DNA of 64,000 nt from Deroplatys truncata (Eukaryota > Arthropoda > Insecta > Mantodea > Mantidae), in contig CM060984.1 in assembly GCA_030765065.1 (NCBI GenBank), positions 2,366,001 through 2,430,000 of the forward strand, written 5' to 3'. Each line of letters opens with the position of its first letter. Within the stretch, counting starts at the first letter, position 1. Below are positions 29,640-45,100 of the stretch, piece after piece. The translations under genes and the position numbers were made by a program. The notes under the pieces are model-generated. The model was not told where the DNA came from and made no database searches. It saw only the letters and a list, made by a program, of their open reading frames with translations.

Positions 29640-32600
29640 GTAGGTGAGGTTTACATACAGTGTACTCTAGTTATATAACACTAGTAACAGTTACATATGA
29701 GACAGTAGTAGGTGAGGTTTACATACAGTGTTGTCTAGTTATATAACACAAGAAACAGTTAGCTATGAGACAGTAGTAGGTGAGGTTTACATACAGTGTA
29801 CTCTAGTTATATAACACAAGTAACAGTTACATATGAGACAGTAGTAGGTGAGGTTCACATACAGTGTACTCTAGTTATATAACTGAAGTAACAGTTACAT
29901 ATGAGACAGTAGTAGGTGAGGTTTACATACAGTGTACTCTAGTTATATAACACAAGTAACAGTTACATATGAGACAGTAGTAGGTGAGGTTTACATACAG
30001 TGTACTCTAGTTATATAACACAAGTAACAGTTACATATGAGACAGTAGTAGGTGAGGTTTACATACAGTGTACTCTAGTTATATAACACAAGTAACAGTT
30101 ACATATGAGACAGTACTAGGTGAGGTTTACATACAGTGTACTCTAGTTATATAACTGAAGTAACAGTTACATATGAGACAGTAGTAGGTGAGGTTTACAT
30201 ACAGTGTACTCTAGTTATATAACACAAGTAACAGTTACATATGAGACAGTAGTAGGTGAGGTTTACATACAGTGTACTCTAGTTATATAACACAAGTAAC
30301 AGTTAGCTATGAGACAGTAGTAGGTGAGGTTTACATACAGTGTTGTCTAGTTATATAACACAAGTAACAGTTAGCTATGAGACAGTAGTAGGTGAGGTTT
30401 ACATACAGTGTACTCTAGTTATATAACACAAGTAACAGTTACATATGAGACAGTAGTAGGTGAGGTTTACATACAGTGTACTCTAGTTATATAACTGAAG
30501 TAACAGTTACATATGAGACAGTAGTAGGTGAGGTTTACATACAGTGTACTCTAGTTATATAACACAAGTAACAGTTACATATGAGACAGTAGTAGGTGAG
30601 GTTTACATACAGTGTACTCTAGTTATATAACACAAGTAACAGTTACATATGAGACAGTAGTAGGTGAGGTTTACATACAGTGTACTCTAGTTATATAACA
30701 CAAGTAACAGTTACATATGAGACAGTACTAGGTGAGGTTTACATACAGTGTACTCTAGTTATATAACTGAAGTAACAGTTACATATGAGACAGTAGTAGG
30801 TGAGGTTTACATACAGTGTACTCTAGTTATATAACACAAGTAACAGTTACATATGAGACAGTAGTAGGTGAGGTTTACATACAGTGTACTCTAGTTATAT
30901 AACACAAGTAACAGTTACATATGAGACAGTAGTAGGTGAGGTTTACATACAGTGTACTCTAGTTATATAACTGAAGTAACAGTTACATATGAGACAGTAG
31001 TAGGTGAGGTTTACATACAGTGTACTCTAGTTATATAACACAAGTAACAGTTACATATGAGACAGTAGTAGGTGAGGTTTACATACAGTGTACTCTAGTT
31101 ATATAACACAAGTAACAGTTAGCTATGAGACAGTAGTAGGTGAGGTTCACATACAGTGTACTCTAGTTATATAACACAAGTAACAGTTAGCTATGAGACA
31201 GTAGTAGGTGAGGTTCACATACAGTGTACTCTAGTTATATAACACAAGTAACAGTTACATATGAGACAAAAGTAGGTGAGGTTTACATACAGTGTACTCT
31301 AGTTATATAACACAAGTAACAGTTACATATGAGACAGTACTAGGTGAGGTTTACATACAGTGTACTCTAGTTATATAACACAAGTAACAGTTACATATGA
31401 GACAGTAGTAGGTGAGGTTTACATACAGTGTACTCTAGTTATATAACACAAGTAACAGTTACATATGAGACAGTAGTAGGTGAGGTTTACATACAGTGTA
31501 CTCTAGTTATATAACACAAGTAACAGTTACATATGAGACAGTAGTAGGTGAGGTTTACATACAGTGTACTCTAGTTATATAACACAAGTAACAGTTACAT
31601 ATGAGACAGTAGTAGGTGAGGTTTACATACAGTGTACTCTAGTAATATAACACAAGTAACAGTTACATATGAGACAGTAGTAGGTGAGGTTTACATACAG
31701 TGTACTCTAGTTATATAACACAAGTAACAGTTACATATGAGACAGTAGTAGGTGAGGTTTACATACAGTGTACTCTAGTTATATAACACAAGTAACAGTT
31801 ACATATGAGACAGTAGTAGGTGAGGTTTACATACAGTGTACTCTAGTTATATAACACAAGTAACAGTTAGCATATGAGACAGTAGTAGGTGAGGTTTACA
31901 TACAGTGTACTCTAGTTATATAACACAAGTAACAGTTACATATGAGACAGTAGTAGGTGAGGTTTACATACAGTGTACTCTAGTTATATAACACAAGTAA
32001 CAGTTACATATGAGACAGTAGTAGGTGAGGTTTACATACAGTGTACTCTAGTTATATAACACAAGTAACAGTTACATATGAGACAGTAGTAGGTGAGGTT
32101 TACATACAGTGTACTCTAGTTATATAACACAAGTAACAGTTACATATGAGACAGTAGTAGGTGAGGTTTACATACAGTGTACTCTAGTTATATAACACAA
32201 GTAACAGTTACATATGAGACAGTAGTAGGTGAGGATCACATACAGTGTTGTCTAGTTATATAACACAAGTAACAGTTACATATGAGACAGTAGTAGGTGA
32301 GGTTTACATACAGTGTACTCTAGTTATATAACACAAGTAACAGTTACATATGAGACAGTAGTAGGTGAGGTTTACATACAGTGTTGTCTAGTTATATAAC
32401 ACAAGTAACAGTTACATATGAGACAGTAGTAGGTGAGGTTTACATACAGTGTACTCTAGTTATATAACACAAGTAACAGTTAGCTATGAGACAGTAGTAG
32501 GTGAGGTTTACATACAGTGTACTCTAGTTATATAACACAAGTAACAGTTAGCTATGAGACAGTAGTAGGTGAGGTTTACATACAGTGTACTCTAGTTATA

Positions 32601-34430
32601 TAACACAAGTAACAGTTACATATGAGACAGTAGTAGGTGAGGTTTACATACAGTGTACTCTAGTTATATAACACAAGTAACAGTTACATATGAGACAGTA
32701 GTAGGTGAGGTTTACATACAGTGTACTCTAGTTATATAACACAAGTAACAGTTACATATGAGACAGTAGTAGGTGAGGTTTACATACAGTGTACTCTAGT
32801 TATATAACACAAGTAACAGTTACATATGAGACAGTAGTAGGTGAGGTTTACATACAGTGTACTCTAGTTATATAACACAAGTAACAGTTACATATGAGAC
32901 AGTAGTAGGTGAGGTTTACATACAGTGTACTCTAGTTATATAACACAAGTAACAGTTACATATGAGACAGTAGTAGGTGAGGTTTACATACAGTGTACTC
33001 TAGTTATATAACACAAGTAACAGTTACATATGAGACAGTAGTAGGTGAGGTTTACATACAGTGTACTCTAGTTATATAACACAAGTAACAGTTACATATG
33101 AGACAGTAGTAGGTGAGGTTTACATACAGTGTACTCTAGTTATATAACACAAGTAACAGTTACATATGAGACAGTAGTAGGTGAGGTTTACATACAGTGT
33201 ACTCTAGTTATATAACACAAGTAACAGTTAGCTATGAGACAGTAGTAGGTGAGGTTTACATACAGTGTACTCTAGTTATATAACACAAGTAACAGTTACA
33301 TATGAGACAGTAGTAGGTGAGGTTTACATACAGTGTACTCTAGTTATATAACACAAGTAACAGTTACATATGAGACAGTAGTAGGTGAGGTTTACATACA
33401 GTGTACTCTAGTTATATAACACAAGTAACAGTTAGCATATGAGACAGTAGTAGGTGAGGTTTACATACAGTGTACTCTAGTTAATATAACACAAGTAACA
33501 GTTACATATGAGACAGTAGTAGGTGAGGTTTACATACAGTGTACTCTAGTTATATAAGACAAGTAACAGTTACATATGAGACAGTAGTAGGTGAGGTTTA
33601 CATACAGTGTACTCTAGTTATATAACACAAGTAACAGTTACATATGAGACAGTAGTAGGTGAGGTTTACATACAGTGTACTCTAGTTATATAACACAAGT
33701 AACAGTTACATATGAGACAGTAGTAGGTGAGGTTTACATACAGTGTACTCTAGTTATATAACACAAGTAACAGTTAGCTATGAGACAGTAGTAGGTGAGG
33801 TTTACATACAGTGTACTCTAGTTATATAACACAAGTAACAGTTACATATGAGACAGTAGTAGGTGAGGTTTACATACAGTGTACTCTAGTTATATAACAC
33901 AAGTAACAGTTACATATGAGACAGTAGTAGGTGAGGATCACATACAGTGTTGTCTAGTTATATAACACAAGTAACAGTTACACATGAGACAGTAGTAGGT
34001 GAGGTTTACATACAGTGTACTCTAGTTATATAACACAAGTAACAGTTAGCTATGAGATAGTAGTAGGTGAGGTTCACATACAGTGTACTCTAGTTATATA
34101 ACACAAGTAACAGTTACATATGAGACAGTAGTAGGTGAGGTTTACATACAGTGTACTCTAGTTATATAACACAAGTAACAGTTACATATGAGACAGTAGT
34201 AGGTGAGGATCGCATACAGTGTTGTCTAGTTATATAACACAAGTAACAGTTACATATGAGACAGTAGTAGGTGAGGTTTACATACAGTGTACTCTAGTTA
34301 TATAACACAAGTAACAGTTACATATGAGACAGTAGTAGGTGAGGTTTACATACAGTGTACTCTAGTTATATAACACAAGTAACAGTTACATATGAGACAG
34401 TAGTAGGTGAGGATCACATACAGTGTAGTC
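29640..34430. repeat. Satellite B long-period block, copy 1
   Basis: An ordered series of variant monomers here recurs about 7.7-7.8 kb downstream. The series includes TGTTGTC units, TTAGCTATG units, CTGAAG units, GATCAC units, one CACATGAG unit at 33981 and one GATCGCATAC unit near 34208. Measured offsets are 7783 at 32231 and 33231 and 7713 at 33981 and 34211. The offset includes the N gap, so its true value is uncertain. A partial third copy of the 29.64-30.48 kb part lies at 43.20-44.04 kb. Confidence 0.75.
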
Positions 34431-34824
34431 TAGTTATATAACACAAGTAACAGTTACATATGAGACAGTAGTAGGTGAGGTTTCCATACAGTGTACTCTA
34501 GTTATATAACACAAGTAACAGTTACATATGAGACAGTAGTAGGTGAGGTTTACATACAGTGTACTCTAGTTATATAACACAAGTAACAGTTACATATGAG
34601 ACAGTAGTAAGGTGAGGTTTACATACAGTGTACTCTAGTTATATAACACAAGTAACAGTTAGCTATGAGACAGTAGTAGGTGAGGTTTACATACAGTGTA
34701 CTTTAGTTATATAACACAAGTAACAGTTACATATGAGACAGTAGTAGGTGAGGATCACATACAGTGTTGTCTAGTTATATAACACAAGTAACAGTTACAT
34801 ATGAGACAGTAGTAGGTGAGGTTT

Positions 34825-35824
34825 NNNNNNNNNNNNNNNNNNNNNNNNNNNNNNNNNNNNNNNNNNNNNNNNNNNNNNNNNNNNNNNNNNNNNNNNNNNN
34901 NNNNNNNNNNNNNNNNNNNNNNNNNNNNNNNNNNNNNNNNNNNNNNNNNNNNNNNNNNNNNNNNNNNNNNNNNNNNNNNNNNNNNNNNNNNNNNNNNNNN
35001 NNNNNNNNNNNNNNNNNNNNNNNNNNNNNNNNNNNNNNNNNNNNNNNNNNNNNNNNNNNNNNNNNNNNNNNNNNNNNNNNNNNNNNNNNNNNNNNNNNNN
35101 NNNNNNNNNNNNNNNNNNNNNNNNNNNNNNNNNNNNNNNNNNNNNNNNNNNNNNNNNNNNNNNNNNNNNNNNNNNNNNNNNNNNNNNNNNNNNNNNNNNN
35201 NNNNNNNNNNNNNNNNNNNNNNNNNNNNNNNNNNNNNNNNNNNNNNNNNNNNNNNNNNNNNNNNNNNNNNNNNNNNNNNNNNNNNNNNNNNNNNNNNNNN
35301 NNNNNNNNNNNNNNNNNNNNNNNNNNNNNNNNNNNNNNNNNNNNNNNNNNNNNNNNNNNNNNNNNNNNNNNNNNNNNNNNNNNNNNNNNNNNNNNNNNNN
35401 NNNNNNNNNNNNNNNNNNNNNNNNNNNNNNNNNNNNNNNNNNNNNNNNNNNNNNNNNNNNNNNNNNNNNNNNNNNNNNNNNNNNNNNNNNNNNNNNNNNN
35501 NNNNNNNNNNNNNNNNNNNNNNNNNNNNNNNNNNNNNNNNNNNNNNNNNNNNNNNNNNNNNNNNNNNNNNNNNNNNNNNNNNNNNNNNNNNNNNNNNNNN
35601 NNNNNNNNNNNNNNNNNNNNNNNNNNNNNNNNNNNNNNNNNNNNNNNNNNNNNNNNNNNNNNNNNNNNNNNNNNNNNNNNNNNNNNNNNNNNNNNNNNNN
35701 NNNNNNNNNNNNNNNNNNNNNNNNNNNNNNNNNNNNNNNNNNNNNNNNNNNNNNNNNNNNNNNNNNNNNNNNNNNNNNNNNNNNNNNNNNNNNNNNNNNN
35801 NNNNNNNNNNNNNNNNNNNNNNNN
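34825..35824. other. Assembly gap, exactly 1000 N
   Basis: Exactly 1000 undetermined bases, flanked on both sides by satellite B monomers. The round length suggests a placeholder, not a measured distance. The true amount of missing satellite is unknown. Open frames running through the Ns are artefacts. Confidence 0.99.
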
Positions 35825-37549
35825 ACTGAAGTAACAGTTACATATGAGACAGTAGTAGGTGAGGTTTACATACAGTGTACTCTAGTTATATAACTGAAGT
35901 AACAGTTACATATGAGACAGTAGTAGGTGAGGTTTACATACAGTGTACTCTAGTTATATAACTGAAGTAACAGTTAGCTATGAGACAGTAGTAGGTGAGG
36001 TTTACATACAGTGTACTCTAGTTATATAACACAAGTAACAGTTACATATGAGACAGTAGTAGGTGAGGTTTACATACAGTGTACTCTAGTTATATAACTG
36101 AAGTAACAGTTAGCTATGAGACAGTAGTAGGTGAGGTTTACATACAGTGTACTCTAGTTATATAACACAAGTAACAGTTACATATGAGACAGTAGTAGGT
36201 GAGGTTTACATACAGTGTACTCTAGTTATATAAACTGAAGTAACAGTTACATATGAGACAGTAGTAGGTGAGGTTTACATACAGTGTACTCTAGTTATAT
36301 AACACAAGTAACAGTTACATATGAGACAGTAGTAGGTGAGGTTTACATACAGTGTACTCTAGTTATATAACTGAAGTAACAGTTACATATGAGACAGTAG
36401 TAGGTGAGGTTTACATACAGTGTACTCTAGTTATATAACTGAAGTAACAGTTACATATGAGACAGTAGTAGGTGAGGTTTACATACAGTGTACTCTAGTT
36501 ATATAACACAAGTAACAGTTAGCATATGAGACAGTAGTAGGTGAGGTTTACATACAGTGTACTCTAGTTATATAACACAAGTAACAGTTACATATGAGAC
36601 AGTAGTAGGTGAGGTTTACATACAGTGTACTCTAGTTATATAACACAAGTAACAGTTACATATGAGACAGTAGTAGGTGAGGTTTACATACAGTGTACTC
36701 TAGTTATATAACACAAGTAACAGTTACATATGAGACAGTAGTAGGTGAGGTTTACATACAGTGTACTCTAGTTATATAACTGAAGTAACAGTTACATATG
36801 AGACAGTAGTAGGTGAGGTTTACATACAGTGTACTCTAGTTATATAACACAAGTAACAGTTACATATGAGACAGTAGTAGGTGAGGTTTACATACAGTGT
36901 ACTCTAGTTATATAACACAAGTAACAGTTACATATGAGACAGTAGTAGGTGAGGTTTACATACAGTGTACTCTAGTTATATAAACTGAAGTAACAGTTAC
37001 ATATGAGACAGTAGTAGGTGAGGTTTACATACAGTGTACTCTAGTTATATAACACAAGTAACAGTTACATATGAGACAGTAGTAGGTGAGGTTTACATAC
37101 AGTGTTGTCTAGTTATATAACACAAGTAACAGTTACATATGAGACAGTAGTAGGTGAGGTTTACATACAGTGTACTCTAGTTATATAACACAAGTAACAG
37201 TTACATATGAGACAGTAGTAGGTGAGGTTTACATACAGTGTACTCTAGTTATATAACACAAGTAACAGTTACATATGAGACAGTAGTAGGTGAGGTTTAC
37301 ATACAGTGTTGTCTAGTTATATAACACAAGTAACAGTTAGCTATGAGACAGTAGTAGGTGAGGTTTACATACAGTGTACTCTAGTTATATAACACAAGTA
37401 ACAGTTACATATGAGACAGTAGTAGGTGAGGTTTACATACAGTGTACTCTAGTTATATAACACAAGTAACAGTTACATATGAGACAGTAGTAGGTGAGGT
37501 TTACATACAGTGTACTCTAGTTATATAACACAAGTAACAGTTACATATG

Positions 37550-40500
37550 AGACAGTAGTAGGTGAGGTTTACATACAGTGTTGTCTAGTTATATAACACA
37601 AGTAACAGTTAGCTATGAGACAGTAGTAGGTGAGGTTTACATACAGTGTACTCTAGTTATATAACACAAGTAACAGTTACATATGAGACAGTAGTAGGTG
37701 AGGTTCACATACAGTGTACTCTAGTTATATAACAGAAGTAACAGTTACATATGAGACAGTAGTAGGTGAGGTTTACATACAGTGTACTCTAGTTATATAA
37801 CACAAGTAACAGTTACATATGAGACAGTAGTAGGTGAGGTTTACATACAGTGTACTCTAGTTATATAACACAAGTAACAGTTACATATGAGACAGTAGTA
37901 GGTGAGGTTTACATACAGTGTACTCTAGTTATATAACTGAAGTAACAGTTACATATGAGACAGTAGTAGGTGAGGTTTACATACAGTGTACTCTAGTTAT
38001 ATAACACAAGTAACAGTTACATATGAGACAGTAGTAGGTGAGGTTTACATACAGTGTACTCTAGTTATATAACACAAGTAACAGTTAGCTATGAGACAGT
38101 AGTAGGTGAGGTTTACATACAGTGTTGTCTAGTTATATAACACAAGTAACAGTTAGCTATGAGACAGTAGTAGGTGAGGTTTACATACAGTGTACTCTAG
38201 TTATATAACACAAGTAACAGTTACATATGAGACAGTAGTAGGTGAGGTTTACATACAGTGTACTCTAGTTATATAACTGAAGTAACAGTTACATATGAGA
38301 CAGTAGTAGGTGAGGTTTACATACAGTGTACTCTAGTTATATAACACAAGTAACAGTTACATATGAGACAGTAGTAGGTGAGGTTTACATACAGTGTACT
38401 CTAGTTATATAACACAAGTAACAGTTACATATGAGACAGTAGTAGGTGAGGTTTACATACAGTGTACTCTAGTTATATAACACAAGTAACAGTTACATAT
38501 GAGACAGTACTAGGTGAGGTTTACATACAGTGTACTCTAGTTATATAACTGAAGTAACAGTTACATATGAGACAGTAGTAGGTGAGGTTTACATACAGTG
38601 TACTCTAGTTATATAACACAAGTAACAGTTACATATGAGACAGTAGTAGGTGAGGTTTACATACAGTGTACTCTAGTTATATAACACAAGTAACAGTTAC
38701 ATATGAGACAGTAGTAGGTGAGGTTTACATACAGTGTACTCTAGTTATATAACACAAGTAACAGTTACATATGAGACAGTAGTAGGTGAGGTTTACATAC
38801 AGTGTACTCTAGTTATATAACACAAGTAACAGTTACATATGAGACAGTAGCTAGGTGAGGTTTACATACAGTGTACTCTAGTTATATAACTGAAGTAACA
38901 GTTACATATGAGACAGTAGTAGGTGAGGTTTACATACAGTGTACTCTAGTTATATAACACAAGTAACAGTTACATATGAGACAGTAGTAGGTGAGGTTTA
39001 CATACAGTGTACTCTAGTTATATAACACAAGTAACAGTTACATATGAGACAGTAGTAGGTGAGGTTTACATACAGTGTACTCTAGTTATATAACTGAAGT
39101 AACAGTTACATATGAGACAGTAGTAGGTGAGGTTTACATACAGTGTACTCTAGTTATATAACACAAGTAACAGTTACATATGAGACAGTACTATGTGAGG
39201 TTTACATACAGTGTACTCTAGTTATATAACACAAGTAACAGTTAGCTATGAGACAGTAGTAGGTGAGGTTTACATACAGTGTACTCTAGTTATATAACAC
39301 AAGTAACAGTTAGCTATGAGACAGTAGTAGGTGAGGTTCACATACAGTGTACTCTAGTTATATAACACAAGTAACAGTTAGCTATGAGACAGTTAGTAGG
39401 TGAGGTTTACATACAGTGTTGTCTAGTTATATAACACAAGTAACAGTTAGCTATGAGACAGTAGTAGGTGAGGTTTACATACAGTGTACTCTAGTTATAT
39501 AACACAAGTAACAGTTAGCTATGAGACAGTAGTAGGTGAGGTTTACATACAGTGTACTCTAGTTATATAACACAAGTAACAGTTAGCTATGAGACAGTAG
39601 TAGGTGAGGTTTACATACAGTGTACTCTAGTTATATAACACAAGTAACAGTTAGCTATGAGACAGTAGTAGGTGAGGTTTACATACAGTGTACTCTAGTT
39701 ATATAACACAAGTAACAGTTACATATGAGACAGTAGTAGGTGAGGTTTACATACAGTGTACTCTAGTTATATAACACAAGTAACAGTTACATATGAGACA
39801 GTAGTAGGTGAGGTTTACATACAGTGTACTCTAGTTATATAACACAAGTAACAGTTACATATGAGACAGTAGTAGGTGAGGTTTACATACAGTGTACTCT
39901 AGTTATATAACACAAGTAACAGTTACATATGAGACAGTAGTAGGTGAGGTTTACATACAGTGTACTCTAGTTATATAACACAAGTAACAGTTACATATGA
40001 GACAGTAGTAGGTGAGGATCACATACAGTGTTGTCTAGTTATATAACACAAGTAACAGTTACATATGAGACAGTAGTAGGTGAGGTTTACATACAGTGTA
40101 CTCTAGTTATATAACACAAGTAACAGTTACATATGAGACAGTAGTAGGTGAGGTTTGCATACAGTGTTGTCTAGTTATATAACACAAGTAACAGTTACAT
40201 ATGAGACAGTAGTAGGTGAGGTTTACATACAGTGTACTCTAGTTATATAACACAAGTAACAGTTAGCTATGAGACAGTAGTAGGTGAGGTTTACATACAG
40301 TGTACTCTAGTTATATAACACAAGTAACAGTTAGCTATGAGACAGTAGTAGGTGAGGTTTACATACAGTGTACTCTAGTTATATAACACAAGTAACAGTT
40401 ACATATGAGACAGTAGTAGGTGAGGTTTACATACAGTGTACTCTAGTTATATAACACAAGTAACAGTTACATATGAGACAGTAGTAGGTGAGGTTTACAT

Positions 40501-42130
40501 ACAGTGTACTCTAGTTATATAACACAAGTAACAGTTACATATGAGACAGTAGTAGGTGAGGTTTACATACAGTGTACTCTAGTTATATAACACAAGTAAC
40601 AGTTACATATGAGACAGTAGTAGGTGAGGTTTACATACAGTGTACTCTAGTTATATAACACAAGTAACAGTTACATATGAGACAGTAGTAGGTGAGGTTT
40701 ACATACAGTGTACTCTAGTTATATAACACAAGTAACAGTTACATATGAGACAGTAGTAGGTGAGGTTTACATACAGTGTACTCTAGTTATATAACACAAG
40801 TAACAGTTACATATGAGACAGTAGTAGGTGAGGTTTACATACAGTGTACTCTAGTTATATAACACAAGTAACAGTTACATATGAGACAGTAGTAGGTGAG
40901 GTTTACATACAGTGTACTCTAGTTATATAACACAAGTAACAGTTACATATGAGACAGTAGTAGGTGAGGTTTACATACAGTGTACTCTAGTTATATAACA
41001 CAAGTAACAGTTAGCTATGAGACAGTAGTAGGTGAGGTTTACATACAGTGTACTCTAGTTATATAACACAAGTAACAGTTACATATGAGACAGTAGTAGG
41101 TGAGGTTTACATACAGTGTACTCTAGTTATATAACACAAGTAACAGTTACATATGAGACAGTAGTAGGTGAGGTTTACATACAGTGTACTCTAGTTATAT
41201 AACACAAGTAACAGTTAGCTATGAGACAGTAGTAGGTGAGGTTTACATACAGTGTACTCTAGTACTATAACACAAGTAACAGTTACATATGAGACAGTAG
41301 TAGGTGAGGTTTACATACAGTGTACTCTAGTTATATAACACAAGTAACAGTTACATATGAGACAGTAGTAGGTGAGGTTTACATACAGTGTACTCTAGTT
41401 ATATAACACAAGTAACAGTTACATATGAGACAGTAGTAGGTGAGGTTTACATACAGTGTACTCTAGTTATATAACACAAGTAACAGTTAGCTATGAGACA
41501 GTAGTAGGTGAGGTTTACATACAGTGTACTCTAGTTATATAACACAAGTAACAGTTACATATGAGACAGTAGTAGGTGAGGTTTACATACAGTGTACTCT
41601 AGTTATAAAACACAAGTAACAGTTACATATGAGACAGTAGTAGGTGAGGATCACATACAGTGTTGTCTAGTTATATAACACAAGTAACAGTTACACATGA
41701 GACAGTAGTAGGTGAGGTTTACATACAGTGTACTCTAGTTATATAACACAAGTAACAGTTAGCTATGAGACAGTAGTAGGTGAGGTTCACATACAGTGTA
41801 CTCTAGTTATATAACACAAGTAACAGTTACATATGAGACAGTAGTAGGTGTGGTTTACATACAGTGTACTCTAGTTATATAACACAAGTAACAGTTACAT
41901 ATGAGACAGTAGTAGGTGAGGATCGCATACAGTGTTGTCTAGTTATATAACACAAGTAACAGTTACATATGAGACAGTAGTAGGTGAGGTTTACATACAG
42001 TGTACTCTAGTTATATAACACAAGTAACAGTTACATATGAGACAGTAGTAGGTGAGGTTTACATACAGTGTACTCTAGTTATATAACACAAGTAACAGTT
42101 ACATATGAGACAGTAGTAGGTGAGGATCAC
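37550..42130. repeat. Satellite B long-period block, copy 2
   Basis: Downstream partner of the block at 29640-34430, with the same order of variant monomers. Matching landmarks include the GATCAC unit at 40014, the TTAGCTATG units near 40264, 41014 and 41490, the CACATGAG unit at 41694 and the GATCGCATAC unit at 41921. It differs from copy 1 by gain or loss of single monomers, and the stretch near 38.6-39.7 kb is not collinear. Confidence 0.75.
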
Positions 42131-45100
42131 ATACAGTGTTGTCTAGTTATATAACACAAGTAACAGTTACATATGAGACAGTAGTAGGTGAGGTTTACAT
42201 ACAGTGTACTCTAGTTATATAACACAAGTAACAGTTACATATGAGACAGTAGTAGGTGAGGTTTACATACAGTGTACTCTAGTTATATAACACAAGTAAC
42301 AGTTAGCTATGAGACAGTAGTAGGTGAGGTTTACATACAGTGTACTCTAGTTATATAACACAAGTAACAGTTACATATGAAACAGTAGTAGGTGAGGATC
42401 ACATACAGTGTTGTCTAGTTAAATAACACAAGTAACAGTTACATATGAGACAGTAGTAGGTGAGGTTTACATACAGTGTCTCTAGTTATATAACACAAGT
42501 AACAGTTAGCTATGAGACAGTAGTAGGTGAGGTTTACATACAGTGTTGTCTAGTTATATAACACAGGTAACAGTTAGCTATGAGACAGTAGTAGGTGAGG
42601 TTTACATACAGTGTACTCTAGTTATATAACACTAGTAACAGTTACATATGAGACAGTAGTAGGTGAGGTTCACATACAGTGTACTCTAGTTATATAACAC
42701 AAGTAACAGTTACATATGAGACAGTAGTAGGTGAGGTTTACATACAGTGTACCCTAGTTATATAACACAAGTAACAGTTACATATGAGACAGTACTAGGT
42801 GAGGTTCACATACAGTGTACTCTAGTTATATAACACAAGTAACAGTTACATATGAGACAGTAGTAGGTGAGGATCACATACAGTGTTGTCTAGTTATATA
42901 ACACAAGTAACAGTTACATATGAGACAGTAGTAGGTGAGGTTTACATACAGTGTACTCTAGTTATATAACACAAGTAACAGTTACATATGAGACAGTAGT
43001 AGGTGAGGATCACATACAGTGTTGTCTACTTATATAACACAAGTAACAGTTACATATGAGACAGTAGTAGGTGAGGTTTACATACAGTGTACTCTAGTTA
43101 TATAACACAAGTAACAGTTACATATGAGACAGTAGTAGGTGAGGTTCACATACAGTGTACTCTAGTTATATAACACAAGTAACAGTTACATATGAGACAG
43201 TAGTAGGTGAGGTTTACATACAGTGTACTCTAGTTATATAACACTAGTAACAGTTACATATGAGACAGTAGTAGGTGAGGTTTACATACAGTGTTGTCTA
43301 GTTATATAACACAAGTAACAGTTAGCTATGAGACAGTAGTAGGTGAGGTTTACATACAGTGTACTCTAGTTATATAACACAAGTAACAGTTACATATGAG
43401 ACAGTAGTAGGTGAGGTTCACATACAGTGTACTCTAGTTATATAACTGAAGTAACAGTTACATATGAGACAGTAGTAGGTGAGGTTTACATACAGTGTAC
43501 TCTAGTTATATAACACAAGTAACAGTTACATATGAGACATTAGTAGGTGAGGTTTACATACAGTGTACTCTAGTTATATAACACAAGTAACAGTTACATA
43601 TGAGACAGTACTAGGTGAGGTTTACATACAGTGTACTCTAGTTATATAACTGAAGTAACAGTTACATATGAGACAGTAGTAGGTGAGGTTTACATACAGT
43701 GTACTCTAGTTATATAACACAAGTAACAGTTACATATGAGACAGTAGTAGGTGAGGTTTACATACAGTGTACTCTAGTTATATAACACAAGTAACAGTTA
43801 GCTATGAGACAGTAGTAGGTGAGGTTTACATACAGTGTTGTCTAGTTATATAACACAAGTAACAGTTAGCTATGAGACAGTAGTAGGTGAGGTTTACATA
43901 CAGTGTACTCTAGTTATATAACACAAGTAACAGTTACATATGAGACAGTAGTAGGTGAGGTTTACATACAGTGTACTCTAGTTATATAACTGAAGTAACA
44001 GTTACATATGAGACAGTAGTAGGTGAGGTTTACATACAGTGTACTCTAGTTATATAACACAAGTAACAGTTACATATGAGACAGTAGTAGGTGAGGATCA
44101 CATACAGTGTTGTCTAGTTATATAACACAAGTAACAGTTACATATGAGACAGTAGTAGGTGAGGTTTACATACAGTGTACTCTAGTTATATAACACAAGT
44201 AACAGTTACATATGAGACAGTAGTAGGTGAGGATCACATACAGTGTTGTCTACTTATATAACACAAGTAACAGTTACATATGAGACAGTAGTAGGTGAGG
44301 TTTACATACAGTGTACTCTAGTTATATAACACAAGTAACAGTTACATATGAGACAGTAGTAGGTGAGGATCACATACAGTGTTGTCTAGTTATATAACAC
44401 AAGTAACAGTTACATATGAGACAGTAGTAGGTGAGGTTTACATACAGTGTACTCTAGTTATATAACACAAGTAACAGTTACATATGAGACAGTAGTAGGT
44501 GAGGATCACTTACAGTGTTGTCTAGTTATATAACACAAGTAACAGTTACATATGAGACAGTAGTAGGTGAGGTTTACATACAGTGTACTCTAGTTATATA
44601 ACACAAGTAACAGTTACATATGAGACAGTAGTAGGTGAGGATCACATACAGTGTTGTCTAGTTATATAACACAAGTAACAGTTACATATGAGACAGTAGT
44701 AGGTGAGGTTTACATACAGTGTACTCTAGTTATATAACACAAGTAACAGTTACATATGAGACAGTAGTAGGTGAGGATCACATACAGTGTTGTCTAGTTA
44801 TATAACACAAGTAACAGTTACATATGAGACAGTAGTAGGTGAGGTTTACATACAGTGTACTCTAGTTATATAACACAAGTAACAGTTACATATGAGACAG
44901 TAGTAGGTGAGGATCACATACAGTGTTGTCTAGTTATATAACACAAGTAACAGTTACATATGAGACAGTAGTAGGTGAGGATCACATACAGTGTTGTCTA
45001 GTTATATAACACAAGTAACAGTTACATATGAGACAGTAGTAGGTGAGGATCACATACAGTGTTGTCTAGTTATATAACACAAGTAACAGTTACATATGAG

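Noticed and set aside
34764..35834. Long plus-strand frames across the gap
   Set aside because: They consist almost wholly of undetermined bases.
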